A DNA stretch of 64,000 nucleotides from Pseudotabrizicola sediminis (lineage in GTDB: Bacteria; Pseudomonadota; Alphaproteobacteria; Rhodobacterales; Rhodobacteraceae), in assembly GCF_004745575.1 (NCBI RefSeq), contig NZ_RPEM01000008.1, positions 62,329-126,328 on the forward strand, written 5' to 3'. The position numbers and the translations under genes are program-made. Within the stretch, counting starts at the first letter, position 1; every line of letters begins with the position of its first letter. The notes beneath the pieces are model-generated. The model was not told the DNA's origin. It did not search any database and was given only the letters and a program-made list of their open reading frames with translations. Positions 1 to 7,008 of this stretch are shown here, piece after piece.

Positions 1-265
1 TGGGAATGGACTGCAGGATCGTGCGCGACTGGTTTGTGCCGCGTCGACCATACACACCGGGTTTGCGGAACGGAAAGGTGGTGATGATTGTAGAGGCGTC
101 TCCCGAGGGCGAGCCGTAATACAGGTGATACACCGGGATGGTGCCATCAAACAGCACCGTACGCTTGACCGAATGAAGGCCGAGCGTTTTGGTGTAGAAA
201 TCAAAATCCTCCTGCGCACCGTCGGTCGACATAGTCAGGTGGTGAAAGCCGCTGATCTGGCTCAT
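1..265 (-). CDS. VOC (glyoxalase/ring-cleavage dioxygenase fold) protein, N-terminal part
   Basis: The gene runs off the left edge, so only the first 88 residues are visible. The start MSQISGFHHLTMSTD, followed by an FDFYTKTLGLHSVKRTV stretch, is the typical first beta-alpha-beta module of VOC-superfamily proteins, with the early His (FHH) in the place of the first metal ligand. The MhqO/ring-cleaving dioxygenase branch is the closest resemblance I recognise. The ATG at 265 is preceded by GGAGG, and ATGA overlaps the stop of the intradiol dioxygenase gene just upstream on the same strand, so the two are probably co-translated and act in one aromatic pathway. The exact substrate cannot be told from the fragment. 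Confidence 0.8.
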   Translation of the reverse strand, partial: MSQISGFHHLTMSTDGAQEDFDFYTKTLGLHSVKRTVLFDGTIPVYHLYYGSPSGDASTIITTFPFRKPGVYGRRGTNQSRTILQSIP

Positions 266-1164
266 GGTGTTTCCTCCGTTTCAATTCTGCTTTGCCTCAG
301 CGGACAAAGCACCAGGTTTACGTCAAGCATGCGCCCCGCGGCTGGATCTTTTGCAGAACGGAATTCTGCCAACAGTTCGGGTTTCACGCCAAAAATCGCA
401 TCTCGCCCGATGGCATCATCGGCGCGGTCAAAGATATGGGTAACCAGCGTTTCATGGCCCTTGGCCGAGACGCGAAAATGCAGGTGCGCCGGTCGTTCAA
501 GGCACAGACCGAGCGTCTCCATCAGCCGACCAACCGGCCCGTCAGAGGGCAGAACGTAGCCGCGCGGCATCACGGAACGAAAGGCAAAGCGACCCAGCGC
601 ATCGGTGCGAAACCTTCCGCGCAGATTGTGTTCTGGCTGCAGATCGGGTTCCTGATTTTCGTACTTCCCCTCGGCATTGGCGTGCCACACCTCCACCAGC
701 GCGTCCGATAGCCGCCTACCGGTCACGCTTGCGATCTTGCCGCCCACCGACAGTGGCTCTCCCCTGCCGTCCCGCGAGATATCGGAGCCAAGCGGCAGAT
801 CGGGCGCGTCAGCGCGATAGAATGGCCCGGCAACCGTGTTGGGCGTGGCACCCGCCGGGCGCAAAGCCTGCAGATCATCGAGCAGCGAAGACAGACCCAT
901 CACATCAGCCAACAGGACCCATTCCTGACGGCGGGGGTCGGCCACGTGCCCCACTTCGGTCAGAAATTCGATTCCCGCACGCAGTTCGGCGGGGGTAAGG
1001 CGCAGATTTTCGATCAGGTCATGCATGGCCAAAACGACGGCACCCAGCGTCTCGTGCAGCCGGGACGTGCCTGCGCGGGCCATCCGGTCCGCCAGCTCTG
1101 CTGAAACCCTCCTGGCCTGTGGCGGGTTTTCTCCCGCACGCAGCCTGCCATGCTGCCCTTCCAT
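262..1164 (-). CDS. Intradiol ring-cleavage dioxygenase, hydroxyquinol 1,2-dioxygenase type
   Basis: About 300 residues, normal for non-haem Fe(III) intradiol dioxygenases. An N-terminal helical dimerisation region is followed by the family signature TVAGPFYR and the catalytic core. The expected iron ligands are present: Tyr in EGKYENQ, Tyr in PRGYVLP, and two His in RPAHLHF. The order DGPVGRLMETLG, RPAHLHF, then GHETLVTHIFDRADD is typical of hydroxyquinol (1,2,4-trihydroxybenzene) dioxygenases, which yield maleylacetate; catechol dioxygenase is the alternative. The frame is open further upstream to 1275, but the ATG at 1164 has a strong GGGAGGAGG-like Shine-Dalgarno at the right distance and starts where the family starts. 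It overlaps the VOC gene by ATGA and is divergent from a LysR gene that probably controls it. Confidence 0.85.
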   Translation of the reverse strand: MEGQHGRLRAGENPPQARRVSAELADRMARAGTSRLHETLGAVVLAMHDLIENLRLTPAELRAGIEFLTEVGHVADPRRQEWVLLADVMGLSSLLDDLQALRPAGATPNTVAGPFYRADAPDLPLGSDISRDGRGEPLSVGGKIASVTGRRLSDALVEVWHANAEGKYENQEPDLQPEHNLRGRFRTDALGRFAFRSVMPRGYVLPSDGPVGRLMETLGLCLERPAHLHFRVSAKGHETLVTHIFDRADDAIGRDAIFGVKPELLAEFRSAKDPAAGRMLDVNLVLCPLRQSRIETEETP

Positions 1165-1254
1165 CCATCGGGGCCTCCCTCCCCTTGAGACAGGAATATC
1201 GTGATCCGGAAGAAATCTGATTGAGTTGTTCGCCGCACAGTATAGCACTATGGC
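1165..1254. promoter_or_regulatory. Divergent LysR / dioxygenase control region
   Basis: This 90-base spacer must hold both promoters. A short inverted repeat ATAG-CA-CTAT lies at 1242-1251, directly before the LysR start, and could be part of a LysR autoregulatory site. No clear sigma-70 boxes were identified. The dioxygenase Shine-Dalgarno lies at the low-coordinate end. Confidence 0.3.
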
Positions 1255-2223
1255 ATGAAGCTGAATGAACGACATCTGATGCAGCTGGCGGCAGTCCTTG
1301 ATGCTGGCGGGGTTTCCGAAGGGGCCGCGATGCTGGGCCTGACTCAGCCCGCCGTCAGCCGCTCACTTGCCATGCTCGAGGCACGGGTGGGCGAGCCCCT
1401 GTTTATCAAGGGCCGTCGTCCGTTGCAGGCCACGGCTTTGGGCGGCCAGCTTGCGGTGCAGGGGCGGGCGATCATATCCGCATCCCGGCGGGCGTCCGAT
1501 GTGGTGCAGGGCTTTGTGCGCGGCACAACCGGACAGGTGCGCGTGGGCGGCGTGCCATTTTTCATCGACGCAATGATCAGCCGGATGATTGGCGAGTTTC
1601 TCAATCTTGAACCCGGCATTACCGTTCAGCAGGCCTATATGAACCTGCCCGAATTAGCGGCAGGCCTGGAGGCACATCAGATCGATCTTGGTATCGTGCC
1701 GATCGGGGCGCTGGAACTCGGCTCGCGCTTTGTGTTCACCGAGATCTTGCCGGGCCGCAATATTGTGGCCTGCCGTCCGGGGCATCCGCTTATGCGCAAA
1801 CGTCCATTGGAGGCGGGCGACCTGACCCGCTATCCTTGGGTCGCCCCGCTGCCCGGATCGCCGCTGATGTCCGATCTCCAGATGATCCTGATGTCGATTG
1901 GTATGTCAGACCTGAACATCCGGTATTCCGGCGGATCGTTGATGAGTGTGGTTCATGTTCTGGCGGAAACCGATGCCTTGGCAGTCCTGCCGTTTTCGGT
2001 GGTATTCGCGCAGCGGCAAGACAATCGGATCGTAGTGCTCCCCTATGACATTCCTCAACCCAACCGCTCGCTCGGAATTCTGCGATTGACCACGGCCGCC
2101 CGCAACCCCGCAGTCGAGCGTTTTTCTGGCTACATCATTTCGGCTTTTGATGACCTCAAACATGTGATCCGTCGTCACGAACGCTCTGTGATCTGGGGTG
2201 CAGGCCCGGAGAGCGAAAGCTGA
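1255..2223 (+). CDS. LysR-family transcriptional regulator
   Basis: A 322-residue protein with an N-terminal winged helix-turn-helix (about residues 5-65, containing GLTQPAVSRSLAMLEARVG) and a C-terminal periplasmic-binding-like effector domain (about 90-300). Length and layout are standard for LysR. It is divergent from the dioxygenase/VOC pair across about 90 bases, the usual arrangement for an aromatic-responsive activator that controls its neighbour and itself. The effector is unknown; by context, an aromatic intermediate. Confidence 0.88.
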   Translation: MKLNERHLMQLAAVLDAGGVSEGAAMLGLTQPAVSRSLAMLEARVGEPLFIKGRRPLQATALGGQLAVQGRAIISASRRASDVVQGFVRGTTGQVRVGGVPFFIDAMISRMIGEFLNLEPGITVQQAYMNLPELAAGLEAHQIDLGIVPIGALELGSRFVFTEILPGRNIVACRPGHPLMRKRPLEAGDLTRYPWVAPLPGSPLMSDLQMILMSIGMSDLNIRYSGGSLMSVVHVLAETDALAVLPFSVVFAQRQDNRIVVLPYDIPQPNRSLGILRLTTAARNPAVERFSGYIISAFDDLKHVIRRHERSVIWGAGPESES

Positions 2224-2329
2224 CAAAATGCAGCGCGGCGACTGCCTACTTTACGAATACCGGCGACCAAGTTGGGCCAAATACGACCCCTTTCACCGAG
2301 CGGGCAGCGGCAAGACGAGTGATCGATCC

Positions 2330-2646
2330 TGTTCAGCGCGGAACAGCCCGCGTTTGGCACCGTCGCAGATCGCCACTATGGTCCTGACCACCACCGGTTC
2401 GATACGATAGCCAGCAGCCCCGCGTCCGCGGCAACCAGCGTGGTGACATTCCCGTCACCGGTCTCGCGCGAGAGCGGCTCATTGCGGCGAGGTTTGGCAT
2501 TGGCCCCTGCAGCCAGTCGCGCTCAATCATCGTCGTCACCACGATCTTTGCCGCTGGCCCGCCCCCCCCCTTGTCAGCGGCAGGGCGCTGTTTTGGGGGC
2601 GCTGTGCCCCGGGACCGAGGACGATGACCTGAGTTTCCTTAGCCAT
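2330..2646 (-). pseudogene. DUF3489-domain protein remnant
   Basis: Reading the minus strand from ATG at 2646 gives AKETQVIVLGPGAQRP, then ALPLTRGG, then in shifted frames AAKIVVTTMIERDWLQG, RNEPLSRETGDGNVTTLVA and ADAGLLAI. This is the order of segments in DUF3489 proteins (a winged-helix-like domain common on mobile and plasmid DNA of Rhodobacteraceae and Rhizobiales). The frame changes several times, including around a run of nine C on the plus strand near 2567, and there is no intact ORF. The C-terminal half is unrecognisable. It is probably a decayed accessory gene. The family assignment rests on recognised local similarity only. Confidence 0.5.
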
Positions 2647-2657
2647 GGCGGGTTCGT

Positions 2658-2738
2658 CTACTGGTCGAGCGTGGCAACTAAGGCAGTGATGCACGACATC
2701 AGGTCGTTGTGGTAGCGCTGGGCAGGATCACGCGACAT
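2658..2738 (-). other. 26-codon ORF between two gene remnants
   Basis: The ORF MSRDPAQRYHNDLMSCITAL... ends with TAG at 2658. Its ATG lies inside the last codons of the upstream remnant, and it is followed by the DUF3489 remnant. It may be the surviving start of a short gene that once formed an operon with its neighbours. I do not recognise it and cannot show that it is expressed. Confidence 0.25.
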
Positions 2739-2907
2739 GTTCGCCTTCCTTGAAGGCGCTGTCGGTGAACTGATGCAGGAGGCTAGCGTAGTGGTTCAGG
2801 AAGCCGACGTGGCCCCAGTCAATCTCGTGGGGGTGGGTCTCGAAATGGTCGGCTCAAAGAGCCTAAATCAGTTCCAGAATTGCGTCGGTTTGGAACTTGG
2901 TGGTCAT
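2728..2907 (-). pseudogene. Small accessory-gene remnant with two in-frame stops
   Basis: From ATG at 2907 the frame reads MTTKFQTDAILELI, a TAG, two residues, a TGA, then a stretch with normal codon use (ADHFETHPHEIDWGHVG, then FLNHYASLLHQFTDSAFKEG) to a final TGA. Both stops lie in an otherwise continuous frame of about 59 codons, so this looks like a recently broken small gene. It resembles small unnamed proteins found beside DUF3489 genes on alphaproteobacterial accessory DNA, but no function is known to me. Confidence 0.45.
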
Positions 2908-3243
2908 GAAGGCACCAAAGGCTTTGGTGTTTTCTGTCGCGCAACGAGTGGTTATGGCTTGATCGTCCTTCGGTAAGCTACATGACCCTGGTGACCAAAG
3001 TGCAATCGGCTGAATTTCATGCAATATTATCATGTTAAAGGGCGCAATCGCAACCTTGCCTGCCCTTCATGAAGACGAATAGCCGGCCGCTCTCCGGCAG
3101 GTGCGCAGCGCATTCGAAACTTTCGCGACCACGATCTGATCTGCATCAAGGCCCTGGATGTCTGCCCAGGCAATAATGGCGCATTCACGCACACCTGTTT
3201 CGGGGGTTGGCTTTCCTTGACACAGTTTTGATTGGGATGAGAC
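2908..3243. other. Intergenic stretch before ftsH
   Basis: No supported gene. It is less GC-rich around 2990-3045. It holds the FNR-like palindrome at 3136-3149 and then the ftsH leader. A second look-alike, TTGAT-TGGG-ATGAG at 3227-3240, is too close to the ftsH start to be an activator site. Confidence 0.6.
3136..3149. promoter_or_regulatory. FNR-like palindrome upstream of ftsH
   Basis: CTGAT-CTGC-ATCAA matches the FNR/ANR/FixK consensus TTGAT-N4-ATCAA at 9 of 10 positions and lies about 95 bases before the ftsH start. The CTGC spacer recurs in three other promoter regions of this window, which makes chance less likely. It is likely bound by a Crp/Fnr-family activator. Confidence 0.65.
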
Positions 3244-5166
3244 ATGGAAAATCACGTACCACCGCCAGAACCGTCAGAACGGCCGACTTTGGCACGGCTG
3301 CTGTGGCCCGTGGTTTTCATGCTGGTTGGGTTTGCGTTTCTGTCCACGCAGATGCCCTCGGGGACTTCGGCACCAACCGAGGTTTCATATAGTGAAATCA
3401 AGGCTCTCATCCGTGGCGGACAGGTGGGCCAAGCGACCCTTGAAGCGTCAGCCATCGTCGCCACCCTGCACAGCCCGACCGCCACAGGTGCCAACCGGGT
3501 GCGCGCCATCACCCCGCAGCAACCTGATGCCGGCCTGTTACCACTGCTTGAGGAAATGGGTGTGACGGTGACAGCCCAAGAGCCACGAGCACCGTCGGCT
3601 CTGATATCCCTGCTGCCGTGGCTTCTGATCATCGGCTTCTACTTCTGGCTCAGCCGTAGAATGATGGGCGGGATGGGCGGCGGTATGGGTGGCGGCCTTC
3701 CGGGGGGTATCGGGGATTTCTTGGGCGGACGGGCGGCCAAACCTGTCAAACCCACCCGCAAGGTGACCTTTGCCGATGTCGCAGGCCAGGACGAGGCCAA
3801 GCGCGAGGTGTCGGAACTGGTTGAATTCCTGCGCGATCCGGACCGGTTTTCCAAGGTTGGCGCAACCGTGCCGCATGGCGTCTTGCTGATGGGCCCGCCC
3901 GGCACCGGCAAGACGCTGCTCGCCCGCGCGCTGGCAGGCGAAGCAAATGTGCCGTTCTTCTCCACTTCCGGGTCCGAGTTCATCGAGGTGTTCGTGGGCG
4001 TCGGCGCAGGCCGGGTGCGCAAGATGTTCGAAGAGGCGCGCAAGCAATCGCCCTCGATCATCTTCATCGACGAGTTGGACAGCATCGGCCGGACGCGCGG
4101 CACCGGCCTTGGCGGTGGCCACGACGAGCGCGAACAGACGCTGAACCAGATCCTTGCCGAGCTTGACGGATTCAGCCCGCGCGAGGCGGTGGTGGTGCTG
4201 GCCGCCACCAACCGCCCCGATGTGCTGGACCCTGCATTGTTGCGCCCCGGCCGGTTCGACCGGCATGTGACGCTTGAATTGCCCGACAAGATCGCCCGGC
4301 GGGCAATCCTTGATGTGCATGTCAAGGATCTGCCGCTGTGCCATGATGTCGATCTGGATCAGGTGGCAGCAGGGACTCCGGGGTTTTCCGGGGCAGATCT
4401 CAAGAACCTCTTGAACGAGGCAGCGATCACTGCGGCCCGCCGGTCGGCGGCAGACATTACCCCCGAAGATCTGGATCAGGCGCGCGACAAGGTGATGATG
4501 GGCACGGTGCGCACACTGGCGATTCAGCCGGACGAAAAGCATCGCCTTGCCGTGCACGAGGCTGGGCATACCGCTGTGGCCTTCTACAACCCCGGTGCCG
4601 ATCCGATCTACAAGGTCACGATCATTCCGCGCGGGCGCAGCCTTGGCAGCACCCACATGCTGCCCGAACATGACCGCCACACCCTGCCCGAGGCATATTT
4701 GCAGGTGCAATTGACCACGCTTCTGGCCGGGCGGGCGGCGGAAAAGTTGCTGCTCGGCTCGGTCAGTTCGGGGGCCGATGACGATATCCGCCGCGCCACG
4801 GTGCTGGCGCGTTCAATGGTGGCGCGCTGGGGCATGGACCCCGACATCGGCCCGGTCGATCTGCGCGACAGCGAAGATCACCCGTTCCTTGGCCAGCAGA
4901 TCGCCCAGCCGCGCAGTTTTTCGGACCAGACGGCTGCGCGGGTGGATCAGGCGGTGATCTCCCTGTTGCACGCAGCCGAAGCGCAGGCATTGCTGATCAT
5001 CGAGTCGCACCGCGACCCGATCGAGCAACTTGTCGCCCGGCTGGAGGCCGATGAAACCCTCGACCTGCCAGCGATACGGGAATGCCTTGGCCCGAATGAC
5101 ACCGTCACCCCCTTCGTCAAAGGCCGGGCAGGACGCAAACAACCCGCCGCCGACCGAACCCGATAG
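3244..5166 (+). CDS. ftsH: ATP-dependent zinc metalloprotease FtsH (stress-island type)
   Basis: 640 residues. The membrane-anchored AAA protease degrades unfolded or regulatory membrane and cytosolic proteins. Visible parts: transmembrane segment 1 at about 20-38, a short periplasmic FtsH-extracellular domain, transmembrane segment 2 at about 118-138, a Gly/Met-rich linker (MMGGMGGGMGGGLPGG), the AAA module with Walker A GPPGTGKT at about 217-224 and Walker B IIFIDE near 272, an SRH region with RPGRFDRH, and the zinc-protease motif HEAGH near 438. It sits at the head of a stress island, with an FNR-like site about 95 bases upstream, rather than next to tilS/folP, so it is probably an additional FtsH specialised for membrane stress and not the housekeeping copy. 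Confidence 0.95.
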   Translation: MENHVPPPEPSERPTLARLLWPVVFMLVGFAFLSTQMPSGTSAPTEVSYSEIKALIRGGQVGQATLEASAIVATLHSPTATGANRVRAITPQQPDAGLLPLLEEMGVTVTAQEPRAPSALISLLPWLLIIGFYFWLSRRMMGGMGGGMGGGLPGGIGDFLGGRAAKPVKPTRKVTFADVAGQDEAKREVSELVEFLRDPDRFSKVGATVPHGVLLMGPPGTGKTLLARALAGEANVPFFSTSGSEFIEVFVGVGAGRVRKMFEEARKQSPSIIFIDELDSIGRTRGTGLGGGHDEREQTLNQILAELDGFSPREAVVVLAATNRPDVLDPALLRPGRFDRHVTLELPDKIARRAILDVHVKDLPLCHDVDLDQVAAGTPGFSGADLKNLLNEAAITAARRSAADITPEDLDQARDKVMMGTVRTLAIQPDEKHRLAVHEAGHTAVAFYNPGADPIYKVTIIPRGRSLGSTHMLPEHDRHTLPEAYLQVQLTTLLAGRAAEKLLLGSVSSGADDDIRRATVLARSMVARWGMDPDIGPVDLRDSEDHPFLGQQIAQPRSFSDQTAARVDQAVISLLHAAEAQALLIIESHRDPIEQLVARLEADETLDLPAIRECLGPNDTVTPFVKGRAGRKQPAADRTR

Positions 5167-5202
5167 GACTTTTGCGGACAAGAGCAGCGCAGGATGACGA
5201 CC

Positions 5203-5244
5203 ATGTCCGAGACTATCTTTCGCACCAAGGGCCTGACCAAGGTC
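5203..5244 (+). pseudogene. Possible start of an ABC-transporter ATPase gene, truncated
   Basis: Directly after ftsH, the frame from ATG 5203 (or ATG 5194) reads MSETIFRTKGLTKV, the usual first strand of MacB/LolD-type ABC ATPases. It then changes to unrelated sequence and stops after about 50 codons. No Walker A follows. If real, it is the 5' scrap of a deleted gene. The match is only 14 residues, so this is tentative. The rest of 5167-5440 shows nothing else. Confidence 0.3.
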
Positions 5245-5440
5245 TCGGTCAGTCAGCCTGTTCTTCGGAATTTCACCATGGACTACAAATACGATCCGGC
5301 ACCGTGCGCGAAGACTTTCGCCCGGTCGCATGGCTCTGTAGACGGCACGATCTGATCGGGTTGACAGGTCCGTAGCAGAAACGACGCGAGGTGTTCTCAT
5401 TCGCCTTTTCTTTACCCTTTGGGCTCAAGAAAGTTGGCGA

Positions 5441-6277
5441 TCAGTGCGCTAGAAGAACTGGCATTCTCAGATCGGTCAGAACGCCTTTGGTCGCCCCTCC
5501 AAGAATGAAGTCGCGGATCCGGGAATGGCCGAAGCCGCCCATGGCCAGAAGTTGCGCGCCCTCGGCAAGGGCCGTATCCTGAAGAGATGCTGCGATGCTT
5601 CTTCCGTCCAGCGTCAGGTCGACAGCTTTTGCCTCATAGCCTCGCAGATCAAGAGACGACACAAGGGTCTGCGCAAGGCCGGTCCGACGCAGCGTCTTTT
5701 CGTCTTGCACTGTCAGGACAGAAATCCTGCCCCCTGTCGGCAGGATTTGCAGCGCGTCACGAAGCGCCCGAGCCGCAACACGGCTCTCGTCCCAAGCGAT
5801 GGCAATATGGTCGACGGTTCCCGCTGTGGCGTTTGGAGGTACAAGAATCACGGGAAGCCCAGACCCAAAGATCATGGCTTGTGCCATTTCCTGTGTTGCA
5901 AAAGACTCTGCCGACCAAAGCACCAACGACAGATCAAAGTAGCGCCCTTCTGCCGCGGCGATTGTCGGCACCTGGCCCACCACGACGTCTTGACGGGTGA
6001 CGGAAACCTCGACGCCGGAACCGCCAGCCGTCTCGACAAGGGCTTGCAGACGTTCGCACTCTGCGCGACTGCGCGCTTCCGCTGCGCGTGACAGGCCCTC
6101 CACGTTGATGAGATACCCCCCGATCGGTGAAGGCACCGGAGGAAACTGCACCGCGAAAGTCGTGACATGCACCTTGCATCCGAGCGCGCCTGCAAAGCTG
6201 ATCGCGCCCCGGATGGCATCGTCGGAGGCGGCTTCTGGATAGGTGTTCAAGGGGATGTAGACAATGCAATCAGGCAA
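5441..6277 (-). CDS. Tandem-domain universal stress protein
   Basis: 278 residues made of two UspA folds. The first begins PDCIVYIPLNTYPEAASDDA; the second begins HIAIAWDESRVAARALRDAL and ends with the ATP-loop-like GGFGHSRIRDFILGGATKGVL and a closing beta strand MPVLLAH. Such proteins bind ATP and support survival under starvation or low oxygen. The open frame extends to 6334, but a TTG at 6277 has AAGGAG eight bases upstream and gives the natural N-terminus, so I use it. The gene follows the broken usp copy at 6335-6651 in the same direction and is probably served by the FNR-like site at 6711-6724. Confidence 0.85.
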   Translation of the reverse strand: MPDCIVYIPLNTYPEAASDDAIRGAISFAGALGCKVHVTTFAVQFPPVPSPIGGYLINVEGLSRAAEARSRAECERLQALVETAGGSGVEVSVTRQDVVVGQVPTIAAAEGRYFDLSLVLWSAESFATQEMAQAMIFGSGLPVILVPPNATAGTVDHIAIAWDESRVAARALRDALQILPTGGRISVLTVQDEKTLRRTGLAQTLVSSLDLRGYEAKAVDLTLDGRSIAASLQDTALAEGAQLLAMGGFGHSRIRDFILGGATKGVLTDLRMPVLLAH

Positions 6278-6334
6278 GTTGTGTTCTCCTTTGACAGTTG
6301 CAGTGTGGGATTCTTGCAAACGGCATAGCGCCAA

Positions 6335-6651
6335 TCAGGCCGCCTCGGGCGGAATGGTCAGGACGTCACACTTCGCGTCTTTCAGGACCTGCTGGACCAC
6401 GCTGCCCAGAACCATGCGGGCGACTGCGCCTTTACCTTGGTTCGCAACGACGATCAGGTCCGCTTTAGGCTCTTCCGCCGCCTTGAGAATTTCATTGGCG
6501 ACGGTCGTTTCATCAGGCCGGACGACCTTTTCTGCCTGTTCAATCCCCAGCCGTGCGATGAACGCCGCCAGAGACTGTCGCGCTTGACCGCACGTCTGAG
6601 CGCCCGATCAGACCTTTCCGAGAAATCGGTCGCGAACATGATCCTTTTCAT
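6335..6651 (-). pseudogene. Universal stress protein gene, frameshifted and internally deleted
   Basis: From ATG 6651 the frame gives MKRIMFATDFSERSDRALRR, a perfect Usp N-terminus. After about codon 22 the frame is lost. A second frame continues with RQSLAAFIARLGIEQAEKVV, then the Usp C-terminal half ADLIVVANQGKGAVARMVLG and the closing strand CDVLTIPPEAA before TGA at 6337-6335. The length is 317 bases, not a multiple of three, and roughly 40 residues of a normal 145-residue domain are missing. One deletion explains both changes. The remaining message may still carry translation toward the intact usp gene downstream. Confidence 0.8.
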
Positions 6652-6710
6652 GGTCTGCCCTCCTGTCCTTGGGATGAAGGCAATTCAAACACTCAGGATG
6701 GTCACATGGA

Positions 6711-6724
6711 TTGATGCAGATCAA
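6711..6724. promoter_or_regulatory. Perfect FNR-type palindrome between stress and antiporter operons
   Basis: TTGAT-GCAG-ATCAA is a perfect match to TTGAT-N4-ATCAA. On the minus strand it reads TTGATCTGCATCAA, with the same CTGC spacer as the sites at 3136, 54221 and 60469. It lies about 60 bases from both divergent starts (6651 minus, 6781 plus), so one dimer could serve both operons. Confidence 0.8.
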
Positions 6725-6780
6725 TCAAACGCGACAATCCTTCGCTATTCTTTACAAAACCGTATGGGAAGCAGAAGGCC

Positions 6781-7008
6781 ATGCCGCTTGATCAGTATCA
6801 AACCGTCAAGGAAGTCGCTGAACGCCTGAAGGTGGCCGAGGCGACCGTGCGTCACTGGATCAAAATCGGCCAGTTGCGCGCCATCGATATCGGCAAAGGC
6901 TGGCGCATTGCCAATGTCGATCTGAACGAATTCCTGCGCCTGCATCAGACTGCACCGAGGCAGCACAGCGATGAACCGAACGGTCTTGATGCAGAAGGGA
7001 AGCCTTGA
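6781..7008 (+). CDS. Small excisionase-like (HTH_17/MerR-type) DNA-binding protein
   Basis: 75 residues. The segment YQTVKEVAERLKVAEATVRH followed by WIKIGQLRAIDIGKGWRI is the winged helix of the excisionase/HTH_17 family, here as a stand-alone protein with a short polar tail. It is the first gene of the antiporter operon, and its TGA overlaps the antiporter ATG (TGATG), so translation is coupled. No integrase or attachment site is nearby, so a local regulatory role is more likely than phage excision. The target is unknown. Confidence 0.8.
   Translation: MPLDQYQTVKEVAERLKVAEATVRHWIKIGQLRAIDIGKGWRIANVDLNEFLRLHQTAPRQHSDEPNGLDAEGKP

Noticed and set aside
2224-2410. Plus-strand ORF MQRGDCLLYEYRRPSW... 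after the LysR gene
   Set aside because: No ribosome site or recognisable domain, and it overlaps the minus-strand DUF3489 remnant.
3227-3240. TTGATTGGGATGAG just before ftsH as an FNR box
   Set aside because: It ends three bases before the start codon, has two mismatches in one half-site, and a better site exists at 3136-3149.
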